Of a stretch of 64,000 bases of DNA, positions 1 through 10,139 are shown one piece after another. Position 1 is the stretch's first letter; each line of letters begins with the position of its first letter. Origin of the DNA: Aquilaria yunnanensis (taxonomy: Eukaryota; Streptophyta; Magnoliopsida; Malvales; Thymelaeaceae); the NCBI GenBank assembly GCA_039654915.1, contig CM077594.1, forward strand, positions 11,560,001 through 11,624,000, in the 5' to 3' direction. The notes under the pieces were generated by a model. The model was not told where the DNA came from and searched no databases. It saw only the letters and a list, made by a program, of their open reading frames with translations. The position numbers and the translations under genes were made by a program.

Positions 1-246
1 GATGTTACTTACTATAAATATGAAATCCTGTCATACTGAATTAACTAAAATTGCCTTCAATGTTGGGTTTTTGTTAGATTTTTACATACTTTAAAGTTAG
101 GATTTATTATAACCCGGTCGTACCCACCCCGTTGATACCCCTAGCAGCTGCTTGTTATTTTATTTTTTGGAGAAAAATTAATAGCCCTGGCTCGATCAAG
201 GTTGTCTAACCCTAACAATCGTTGGTCTCCGAACACTAGTCGGGAC
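1..246. other. Flank of the hAT insertion, no gene
   Basis: No coding sequence is recognised here. Bases 239-246 (GTCGGGAC) are the left target-site duplication of the hAT element. Without the transposon, this stretch would be continuous with the sequence after 5012, upstream of the PDH E1-beta copy. Confidence 0.6.
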
Positions 247-1852
247 TGGGGGTGAGCAACTAATCGGTTTTAACCGAAAAAACCGAAAAACCGAATTTTT
301 TCAGTTTTTTCGGTTACAGTTATTCGGTTATAGGTTCGGTTTCGGTGATAACCGAAATTAAATATCGGTTTTCGGTTCGGTTTTTGGTTTTGAAAGTGCC
401 AAATTCGGTGACCGAATAAACCGAATTTACATAGGTTAACAGGCCTACACATTAGCCCATATATCTTTAACCTAGAAGCCCAACCCGCCCTACCCTCCTT
501 CCTTTTACTATGCAGGTGAAAGCCCAATCCAACAGCAAGCAACTAATACAGACACGGGAAAAACGCACAGATTGGGAACCCTAGCAAAGAAAAATTGATT
601 CGTTCGAATGAACTAGGCGCCAGGCGGGGAAGGGAGGGCGGTGAGCGTGGCAGGGCAGTGACTAGTGAGCGACTGAGCGAGGCAGAGTAGTGAGCGAAGC
701 AGTCGTAGCGGGGCAGCGAGGCAGGGCAGGAAGCCAGAAGTCGACAGCAGGCGACAGACTGCCGCGCACGACGCACCGATAGCAACTAGCAACAGCGAGT
801 CAGCGACAACAGTGCCAGGTCCACCACTGCTCGGCCGCCGGAATCTCCATTAAATCACCACGGAAACTCAATCTAGCTCATCTCCCGACAATCGTGTCTC
901 ACAGAAACAAGGACTTCAACTAGCTTTCCATCAAAAGGTAGTTCTTCCATTATTAACTTTTGTATTTTAATTTTCACTTTTTTAGGATTGAAATTGCAGC
1001 TCCTTGCTTTTGTTGCAATTTCGTTTGTTGAAACAGGCTAATTAAGATGGTGGTTTCTCTTATGATGTTTTGCTTGATTGTTGTTCCCCTTGTTGGATAC
1101 TTTTTCTTTGTCGTGATTCATCTATTTCACATTATTGTATTGGAGAACTAACACAATCAAACATTCTGATTTTGGATTCAATGCTCTGTTCTTATTGTTG
1201 TGTGAAGAATCAAAAGGGAAACATCAGACAAAAACAACTTGTCTAAGTCCTTAAAACCTGGTTTCAAGCTTCAACTTAGATCAGAACTCAATATCAAACT
1301 GATGCATTTAAATTTAGATATATTAACTTACAGGACATAGGCAAAGTAAGCAATTCAGACAGGAAATCACACTAACTCTAATGGAAGATAAATTCAGAAA
1401 ATCCACGGTCTGGTCATCTAGTGTAACCGAGCTCTTCCAATGTTCCTATTCAAGCAATTTCGTCCCTTTGGCTGTTAGTAAACTAGTATTCTAAGTGCTA
1501 GTAGTATTAGTCCTAAGTATTGCCTTACTCAAGACTAAGTACCCCATGCCACTCACAGGTGTGTTTTAATGTAAACTTAGTGGGAGTAAACAGCATTTGT
1601 GAACCACTCTTTTGTGCTTCGTTATGCTGAATAATTTTGCCATCGAAATGAAACCCATCTTACATAAAGACCATATGCATCAACTGGATTTCCATGGGCC
1701 TAAAAAATTTTCATGTTTCCTTAAGTTATCTTAATTCTACATGCATGCATGAAATTTCTGTCCTACATAATGCTAATTAGGTCCCCTAGTTATTTTGTAT
1801 GACTTACATTCAGTCACTTACCAGAATAGCTCTTTTATCTCAGCCTTGTGCC

Positions 1853-4160
1853 ATGAATGACGGAATGATCTCTACCCAACCACAAGCAGCAGCAGTAGAC
1901 TCCGCAGCAGCAGCAGCAGTAGACTCCGCAGCAGCAGCAGCAGTAGACTCCGCAGCAGCAGCAGCAGTAGACTCCGCAGCAGTAGACTCCGTAGCAACAG
2001 CAGCAGTAGACTCCGCAGCAACAGCCTCTGCATCAAGTTCGAAACCTGGAAAATGCAAAAGCCGCGACCAAGCGAAGAGGAAGACAATGGCACCAAGGTC
2101 AACTGTGTGGCTTCACTTTGAGAAGGTAACAAATGAAAAGGGGGAACATAAAGCTAAATGTAAATACTGTGAGAGGTTGCTAGCAAGTCATCCAAAGGAT
2201 AATGGCACTAGTTCCCTTAGATCTCATTACAATTCTTGTCTTGCACATATTGCTTTAGAATCTAAGCAAAGTGAATTGGTATTTACTGCTGGAAATGAAG
2301 AATGGGATAAGGGACTAGGGTGTTGGAAGTTTGATCAAGAATCAATAAGAAAAAGTTTAAGTTTCATGATTATTGTGGATGAATTGCCTTTCAAGTTTGT
2401 GGAGAATGAAGGTTTTAAACACCTCATGGCTGTTGCTTGTCCTAGATTTCATGTTCCCTCACGACATACAATTGCTAAAGATTGCTTTGAGCAGTATTCA
2501 ATTGAGAGGAAGAAACTGAAACAATATTTTAAGAATACAAGCCAACGGGTTTGCCTCACCACAGATACATGGACTTCTTTACAGAAAGTCAACTACATGT
2601 GTCTTACTGCACATTTCATAGACGAAAATTGGAAATTGCATAAGAAGATTTTGAACTTCTGTCCAATAACTGGTCATAGAGGTGAGATCATTGGTAGGGC
2701 AGTAGAGAATTGCCTTCTTGATTGGGGTATTGATAGAGTATTCACAATTACAGTAGACAATGCTAGTTCTAACGATGTGGCAATTGAGTTCTTGAAAAAA
2801 AAATCAGCAATTGGGGAACGAGTGTTGTTGGTTGTAAGTACTTGCATATGAGATGTATTGCACATATTATCAATCTTGTTGTTGTTGATGGATTGAAAGA
2901 GATGCATGATTCTGTGGCTCGTGTTCGAGCTGCAGTTAAATTTGTGAAGCAATCTCCGGCAAGATATGCTAATTTCAAAAAATGTATTGAAAGGGAGAAA
3001 ATTGAGAGCAAGGCTTTGTTGTGCTTAGATGTTAGCACTAGGTGGAATTCCACCTATTTGATGTTGAATGCTGCACAGCAATTTGAGAGAGCCTTTGAGA
3101 CATATGCTACTGATGATCCTCATTTTGAGCATGAATTAAATGAGTTGACTGGTGGAATACTTACATCTGATGATTGGGAGAATGTGAGAAGATTGGTCAC
3201 TTTTCTTGAGAATTTTTATGACCTGACTTGTAGGATTTCAGGCTCTTTATATGTTACCTCCAATACATTTTTTCATGAGATTTCTGAAGTTGATGGTCTG
3301 TTGTATGAGTGGGGAACTAGTGATGACTTGGAATTTGCTTTTATGGCTAGGAAGATGAGAGAAAAATATGAAAAATATTGGGGTAATGTCGAGAAGATGA
3401 ATATGTTGATATATATTGCGGTGATCCTTGATCCACGACATAAGCTGAAGTATGTTGAGTTTGCATTGAATGAGATGTATCAGTCAAAGAAAGATCTAGG
3501 AATTAAGTTAGCACAGAAGGCCAAAGATGCTTTGAATGAGTTGTTTAGTTGGTATGAGAAAACGTTGCAACCACAAAATTGTGGTCAGTCAAGTGGAATT
3601 AACCAAGCTTCAGCTGTGCCGCAATCTGAAACCCAAAAGAGGAAAGGCCAAATTTCGAAGGAAAGAAAAAAGAAGTTCAGGTCACTCATTGGGAGTGATG
3701 AAGGAAAGTCTGATTTGATTAAGTATTTAAATGAGGAGTGTGAATCTGATGAGGATGATTTAGATGTGTTACAGTGGTGGAAATTGAATAGTGGGCGTTT
3801 TCCTATCCTTAGTAAAATGGCCCGTGATGTCTTAGCTGTTCCTATCTCCACAGTTGCATCTGAATCTGCATTTAGCACTGGAGGAAGGGTTCTTGATGCA
3901 TTTAGGAGTTCATTGACTCCCAAGATGGTGCAGCCTCTCATATGTTGTCAGGATTGGCTTAGGAGATCAATGCATCCTGTTGGTGTTGAGGAAGATTTGG
4001 AGGAAATTGAAAAATTGGAGGAAGGTATGATTGTAAATATTTAGTAATCTAACATATGTTTTTGTTTAATATAATTATGATTGTTCTTTTGTTTATATTT
4101 TTATTTTTCCCCTCAGATTTGTCAAAAGTGGCATTGCCTAATTCGATCATAGATATTTGA
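1853..4160 (+). pseudogene. hAT transposase (BED zinc finger / hAT dimerisation), one frameshift
   Basis: This is a DAYSLEEPER/RICESLEEPER-like transposase. In order it has an Ala/Val-Asp-Ser repeat (residues about 12-60), a BED zinc finger (CKYC, then HYNSC; about 82-130), an RNase H-like core with TDTWTS and VDNASSND, and a C-terminal hAT dimerisation region (VASESAFSTGGRVLDAFRSSL). I prefer the ATG at 1853, because a plausible acceptor (TTATCTCAG, ending 1843) lies just upstream; an ATG at 1799 is also in frame. At an A9 run (2795-2803) the frame breaks and continues one frame over as KISNWGTS...KYLHMRC, so one A appears lost. Near the 3' end an intron 4025-4116 (GT-AG) would replace the tail at 4044 with DLSKVALPNSIIDI, stop at 4158-4160. 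Apart from the A-run indel I see no lesion. Confidence 0.88.
1886..2026 (+). repeat. 24-bp coding repeat (Ala-rich/VDS)
   Basis: A 24-bp unit (GCAGCAGCAGCAGTAGACTC plus CGCA) is repeated about four times, followed by shorter variants. It encodes alternating poly-Ala and VDS near the transposase N-terminus. Long open frames on the opposite strand here are by-products of the repeat. Confidence 0.85.
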
Positions 4161-4677
4161 ATAAGACATTTGGTTAGTTGCTTATGGGAGACCAACACTT
4201 ATTCCAGGCAAGTATGTTCTTTAGTTGTTAATTAAATTGTTCATAAACCTGAGATGTAGTTTATTTAACTCTACTACTTGTTTTCTATTCAAGCAACTTA
4301 TCACTTTTCACCTTTCTTTCTTGTAGGCAGTTTGGAATGGGATGGCTAGTGCATTTTAGCTTGTTGTTTGTTTGTGGCATATTTTATGGAAAAGCAGTAC
4401 TCTTGTTCTTGTCTTCTTAACTTGGTTATTGGTTTGAAGACAAGAAAGTTAGACTTTTCTATGTGTACTTTGATATGTGTTTTATTTATATTGTACTTTG
4501 AAACAATTTATATTCTGTAGCATGATGAATTTATGGAGAATGTGTGTTGTGATGATGTTTTGAATCTTGTGATGTTGCATGATGATTTATGATTTTAGGT
4601 TTGAGCCCATGCTCGTTGAGGGAGTCATTATCTATGAAACAACTCTTTACTGTAACTGTAGGGAGTATGTATATATG

Positions 4678-4800
4678 CTTCAGTTGAAGTTCGGAAACAA
4701 GGGTGTTGAAACGCTTCAGTTGAAGTTCGGAAACAAGGGTGTTGAAACGCTTCAGTTGAAGTTCAGTATGTATATATGCTTCAGTTGAAGTTCGGAAACG
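4678..4800 (+). repeat. Four copies of a 36-bp repeat near the hAT 3' end
   Basis: Units beginning CTTCAGTTGAAGTTCGG start at 4678, 4714, 4750 and 4779, a spacing of 36, 36 and 29 bp. They lie between the transposase gene and the subterminal TTCGGTT motifs. No function is visible; they may be replication-slippage products or binding sites. Confidence 0.8.
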
Positions 4801-5258
4801 CTGAACTAGATGGAACCAAGATTTTATACGAAATTCGGTTTTTTCGGTTTTAAACCGAAAAACCGAATTTACATTTCGGTTTCGGTTATTTCGGTTTTAG
4901 GGATAGAATCGGTTATTTCGGTTACCAGCGTCTACAACCGAAAACCGAACAAAATCGTTATTTCGGTTTCGGTTATAACCGAAATAACCGAATGATCAGT
5001 CCTAGTCGGGACTTTCGGAGTTCGGGCGTAGGTGCTCAGCAAGTGAGGGTAATATAGTAATCGTAGAAACAAAAATTATGACGTGGCAATTTCTTATTCG
5101 TCAATGAAAGAAAACAGCAATGGCGATGAAACGATGAACCCTGTTGGTTTTTTGTACACTTCAAATAAATCGCCCCAACGCCCCCTGGACCAAGAGAGCC
5201 AAGTCGAAGAAATAGCTCTCGCCTCAATTCCTCCGCCCCTTTTCGCTTCTTTTGCTTG

Positions 5259-5265
5259 TATAAAT
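5259..5265 (+). promoter_or_regulatory. TATA-box-like motif of the PDH E1-beta copy
   Basis: TATAAAT lies 77 bp upstream of the ATG at 5342, in a pyrimidine-rich context typical of a plant core promoter. It sits 255 bp from the hAT element. The assignment rests on position and motif only. Confidence 0.4.
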
Positions 5266-5341
5266 CCTACCTTCTAACTCTTCCTCATTGCTTGATTTTT
5301 TCCTTGAATTTCTTCTCATTTTTATTCTCTCTGGGATCGTT

Positions 5342-7691
5342 ATGGCCGCAATTCTCCAAGGAGTTGGAGCTGCCACAGCGTTCGATTCCAAGAAGTTCAA
5401 TCTCCCTCCTCGGCTGTCTCTCTCCGGTTCAGCCCGCTCCCTTCTTTGTTGATTCAGTTTTTTTTCCGTTGCCCATTTGTATAGATTGAAGAATGACGCT
5501 GATGGTTTTGTTTTTCTTTGATTTTGGTGCAACTAGGAAGGTTCGGCTGGCTGTGGTTAGATCTGACGAGAGCTTGAATCTGGGTTCCAGCTCAAAAGGT
5601 CTCAGGGGTCAGAAGTTGATTGCTAATGCAGTTGCTGTAAGCTGCTTCAAGCTTTTTGTGAAGTTTATGTGCTGGATTTTTTTCCATGGTTGTTTTGGTG
5701 TTTGAGTTTGTTTTCTTCGAGACTCTTGTTGATGTCTGGAATTTTAATGGGTTTTATTATGTCTTTTGTTTTCTAGACTAAGGCTGATAGCTCATCAACT
5801 TCTACTCGATCGAAATCAGGGCATGGTTCTATTTCATTGTTACTTCATGAAGTTGTTCTCAATTTGTCAGTTACTATGTTGGACTTGCCGTCTCTGGAAA
5901 ACGAAATTTCAGAAGAAAATATTTTGCTTTCGAAATACTAATTGGTTTTTCGAAGTAGCATCTAGCGTGTTAAATCCTCTGGTTTTGGATCAGAATCCTT
6001 GTTGCGGTGCACAGAATTTCAATGAACGCTAGTTGCCAACCGTATATTGCTAGTATGTGCTAGTCCTTTGGTACCTCTAGGCATCTACCTCTCAGAGTGC
6101 TTGTTCGCTGGCCGAGTTTGCGTTTAGTTCTGTCAAGTAAACATACTTCTAGACTGTAAACCTATGTCGTTTGCTGCTAATTTAGGTTCTGTGAATATGT
6201 GGCATTAGTAATCAGGGCACAATAACATTGCTCCTGCGCACCCATGTGAACATGGAAGGCTTTTGATGTGGTTATACTTGGTGGGTGCTGCTCATAATAT
6301 GTAAAATTAGGCTTCTAGAACACACCTCTGTAGTTGTTTTCAACACTTCAAACCTTCCCCAGGTGCCTCTGATGGATAAGTGATTCTGTAAAAATGAGAG
6401 GGGATTTGTGAATATTTCAGACTGTGAGAGAACCCATGAGAAGTTGTGAAAGCATGAGACCAACAAAAGATGAGGCAATTATCTATTGGATTAACTAGAG
6501 AATGTCGTGTCCTTTATGTTTTATTCTGTTTTGTATTGTTTTATAGTACTTTTTTTATGTGAGTAAAAGTAACAAATTTAAAGCTGTTTGTTTTCCTGTT
6601 GATTTATTTCCAGTTTGTGATTGTAGTTGAATGACTAAGGTATATAGTGTTACATTCCAAATTCATTTTGGTGTTTTGTACTCTTGCATGTTGAAATTAA
6701 CCAAGTAGCTCCCTGTTCCATCTCTAGGCATGAGCTTTTACTTTTCGAAGCTTTGCAATAGGGATTGGAGGAAGAAATGGAGAGGGATCCTAAATTCTGT
6801 GTGATGGGTGAAGATGTGGGGCATTATGGTGGCTCATACAAAGTTACCAAGGGACTGGCTGAAAAGTTCGGTGACCTAAGGGTTCTTGACACTCCCATTG
6901 CTGAGAACTCCTTCAGTGGCATGGGTATCGGAGCTGCCATGACAGGGCTACGTCCTGTTGTTGAGGGAATGAACATGGGATTTCTCCTTCTTGCTTTTAT
7001 CCAGATATCCAACAACTGCGGTATGCTCCACTACACTTCTGGTGGTCATTTTACCATCCCTATTATCATCCCTGGGAGTTGGTAGGCAGCTTGGGGCAGA
7101 GCACTCACAGTGCCTGGAGTCGTATTTTCAGTCAATCCCTGGGATTCAAATGGGTGCTTGCTCTACACCTTACAATGCTAAGGGCCTGATGAAGGCAGCA
7201 ATCTGAAGTGAGAATCCTGTTATTCTTTTGAGCATGTCTTGCTTTACAACCTCAAGGAGAGAATCCCAGATGAAGAGTACATATGCAATCTTGAGGAAGC
7301 AGAGATGGTGAGGCCAGGTGAACACGCTACAATATTGACGTACTCAAGAATCAGATATCATGTCATGCAGGCTGCTAAAACATTGGTCAACAAGGGCTAT
7401 GATCCTGAAGTAATTTACATCAGGTCTCTCAAACCATTCGATCTCCACACTATTGGGAACTCAGTCAAAAAGATGCATCGTGTTCTAGTTGTGGAAGAGT
7501 GCATTAGAACTGGAGGCATTGGTGCTAGCTTGACAGCAGCCATCACTGAGAATTTCCATGATTACTTGGATGCTCATATTATGTGCTTATCTTCACAGGA
7601 CGTGCCTACCCCGTATGCTGGGACACTGGAAGAGTGGACTGTTGTTCAACCTGCCCAAATCGTGACGGCAGTTGAGCAGCTGTGCCAATAG
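5342..7691 (+). pseudogene. Plastid pyruvate dehydrogenase E1 beta subunit, broken copy
   Basis: Intact relatives are the beta subunit of plastid PDH E1, which with E1-alpha decarboxylates pyruvate to supply acetyl-CoA for fatty-acid synthesis. Exon 1 starts at 5342 (MAAILQGVGAATAF, transit-peptide-like). Exon 2 is 5537-5636, exon 3 is 5777-5820, and exon 4 is 6728-7691, with [20 protein letters not shown] and the C-terminus [15 protein letters not shown]. The lesions are: TAG at 6759-6761 (LQ*GLEEE, normally Glu); a deletion of about 8 nt near 7069-7078 that removes most of the RGPGG motif and shifts the frame; TGA at 7204-7206 where AAIRSEN is expected (CGA to TGA); and a 1-nt loss near 7224-7231. 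The exon 1 donor is unclear, and the exon 3 donor reads GC rather than GT. Retained introns point to a duplicated, not a processed, pseudogene. Confidence 0.9.
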
Positions 7692-8863
7692 TTGTCGTTT
7701 CTGAGTTCATGTTGTCGCCATAGTTGAAACTACATTAGTCATGTCTTGTTTCCTTTTTAAAGCCATTTTCTGCAGCTTATTTTGTGCTTCTTTTTCTCAA
7801 TTGGGAAAGTAATCTGTTCAGACATATCAAGCTCCGAGTTGAAGCATGCTCTTAACTTCGATATTGTTATTTTTCATGTTGTGGCAATGATTCTGGTCCG
7901 TTCTTCTGCAGAATGTTTATGGTGTTGCTGGTAGTATTTTGATGGGTTGTACTAGGACAAGTCCTGCCGTTAGATCAAGGCGAGCACCAGGTAAATCCTA
8001 CAGTTGTAACACGTCCTCTTTTCAGGAAATGCTAGTTTTGGCCTCTAGTCACAACTTGCGGCTGTCACTTGTGCTCAGTTTAAGAAAAACTTTTGTATTG
8101 GCATAGTTTTTGGTAATTTATCAGCTTTAGGTTTTATTTGAGAATAACTTTTGTACTAGTGCTGAAATCTTAGATAATTTATTAACTGTGAAATCAAAAC
8201 TTCGAAGATATGGTAAAAGCTACCATTAGATATATTTTTTTAAAACTTTAACTTGCGGATTCTAATGTAAATCGGAACCTCAAATGTTCTTTCCCTTAAG
8301 GTCTCTCTCCTACATACAAAAAAAAAAAAATATCCATCTAGGAAAAGAAAAACTTGTAAGAACTACTTCTTCTTTTAACGACATGAGAATGTTTGATCAT
8401 AATACTTGGGAAAAAAATGTTCTGAGGAAGTGTTGCAGAGGTGCTATGGAATAAATACTGATGATAAATATAAGATATTAACGGAAGAATAAAAAATGAA
8501 AACATAACAAGGAAAAAAGGAAAATACAAACAAACAGATTCAAACCAAATATTTCATAAATAAGAGTACCACACTTACAAGACACATTATACTCCGACAC
8601 CCTCAACAACAAATACTCTTAACAGCTCCCTGCCAGTTTTATTAAAGTGGCTATTCTACCACACCTCATGCGAATGCCAAAAAACAAGAAACAAAAGTTA
8701 ACTAAAAGAACATAAACATTAGAGAAAGCTGCACCTGCCTTTGGCTTGGTGGACTAAATCTTTGAACAACACTCCTGATATCGACTTCGAAGGCAACAAT
8801 CAATGTTTCATTACTTGATGCCATAAAGACTGTCTGATAGTTCAAACGAATCCAATAAATTAA
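7692..8863. other. Intergenic, no gene recognised
   Basis: The first few hundred bases would be the 3' untranslated region of the PDH copy. The rest is AT-rich with no convincing coding frame. On the minus strand a stretch around 8740-8832 is flanked by possible splice signals and could be an untranslated 3' exon of the resistance gene, but this is weak. Confidence 0.5.
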
Positions 8864-9936
8864 GGCCAAAATGCATCATTAGTCCCTTAACTTTGTCAAC
8901 TCGCGCGAGTTAGTCCCTCAACTTTGATTCATCATGACTTAGTTCTCTAACTTTGAAAATGATGCAATTTAATCCCTAAACTTTGATAAAGTGCGCGAGT
9001 TAGCCCATCAGTAGACGGGGACTACAGTGCAAAACACGTGACAGTAACTAAACTGCAAAATAAATAACACTAAATGCCAAAGCATATTTATCAGATGAAA
9101 TAAATGACTAACATGAAGTTTCCCCAGTTATAAACCTGGATCTTCTTCAACCGACGATAGAGTATCTGTCGTTCCCGTGACGTTGATCGACCAAACTCGG
9201 CCAGGAAGGATGATGGCGAGGTCGTAATCGGAGGTGGGATTAGGGCAAGAAATCGGAGGTAGAAGCAGATCCTTGACCGTTCAAGGGTTGGGTTTCGGTT
9301 TTTTGGACAACAGGGGGATGGCGATTGTTGTTGAGAGGTGAGTCTGGAGCAGATCCTTGACCTGTCAAGGGTTGGCTTTGTTTTGTTCCTATCTCGAATC
9401 GATCAGATCTGATTGTCGCTGTTCGTTTTGCTATTCTTTTTCCATTTCATTGCAGGGTCGTTGATGGACATGGCAGTGACGGCAAGCGAGGCCGATGGGC
9501 AGTGATGCGAGGTCCGACTGGAAAACGAGGCTGATGAGAGGGGAGGCGAGGACGATGACGAGGCGAGGGGGGCAAGGACGACGACGAGGTAAGGGGAGGC
9601 GAGGTCGAAGGGAATGACACTGGGGAAGTAAGGCCAGTCGGCGGCGTTGGAGAATATAGCTGACGGCGAGGGAGAAAAGAAACGCTGCCAATTGGGTTTC
9701 ATGACTGAATTGAAAGTATAAAATATCTAGGCACAAATGTAAACTACCAAATAAAGTTTAGTGACTTATAGCATAATTTTACCTCAGCAAGCCACTAACA
9801 CCGTAGCTCATTCCGTTAGCAAGGGACTAAGTCGCACCATTTTTCAAATTTAGAGGATTAGATCGTGCTAAGTCTAAGTTAAGGGACTAACTCGTGCGAG
9901 TTGGAAAAGTTAAGGGACTAATGATGCATTTTGGCC
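8864..9936. mobile_element. Mutator-like TIR element, non-autonomous
   Basis: A perfect 9-bp target-site duplication, ATAAATTAA, occurs at 8855-8863 and 9937-9945. Both ends begin GGCCAAAATGCATCATTAGT, and the inverted repeats continue imperfectly for about 150 bp, with repeated 'tagtcccttaactttg' phrases. The 9-bp duplication and long TIRs indicate the Mutator (MULE) superfamily. The GC-richer interior (about 9140-9710) contains no transposase. Its minus-strand frames are Ser/Pro/Arg-rich and look non-coding. A phrase around AGATCCTTGACC is duplicated internally (9264-9296 and 9349-9380). Confidence 0.88.
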
Positions 9937-10139
9937 ATAAATTAAATATACATATGTTCAAGAGAGTAGTAAAATCCACAAAAAAGAAGAAAAAACAGTG
10001 ATATAATTTAGCATCCTTAAACTTTGTGAAATGTCATTCTTTTCTGAGCTCAGGAAGTGTTGCGAAATGAAACAAGAAACTATTTTGTTGAGTCTGAAGA
10101 ATTACCTGCAGAAGACTGGCCACAAAACATTGAGATGAT

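Larger units (their letters stand above)
247..5004 (+). mobile_element. hAT-superfamily DNA transposon, near complete
   Basis: The element is bounded by a perfect 8-bp target-site duplication, GTCGGGAC, at 239-246 and 5005-5012. Its imperfect terminal inverted repeats read TGGGGGTGAGCA on the left and TAGGACTGATCA on the right end reverse-complemented, close to the plant hAT consensus. Both subterminal regions (about 270-430 and 4830-4995) are packed with AACCGAA / TTCGGTT motifs in both orientations, the usual arrangement of hAT transposase-binding sites. It carries one transposase gene on the plus strand. The 5' part up to about 1850 looks like an untranslated leader with an intron (donor near 937, acceptor at 1841-1843). 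Insertion about 340 bp upstream of the PDH E1-beta start codon places it in that gene's promoter region. Confidence 0.93.

Noticed and set aside
270..785. Minus-strand frames at the hAT left end
   Set aside because: They read through subterminal repeats and the leader. No family resemblance or plausible gene structure was seen.
1840..2132. Long minus-strand frames across the Ala/VDS repeat
   Set aside because: They are low-complexity antisense readings of a 24-bp coding repeat inside the hAT transposase.
9403..9736. Ser/Pro/Arg-rich minus-strand frames in the Mutator-like element
   Set aside because: They overlap in two frames, have biased composition and show no conserved motif. Most likely chance frames in a GC-rich core.
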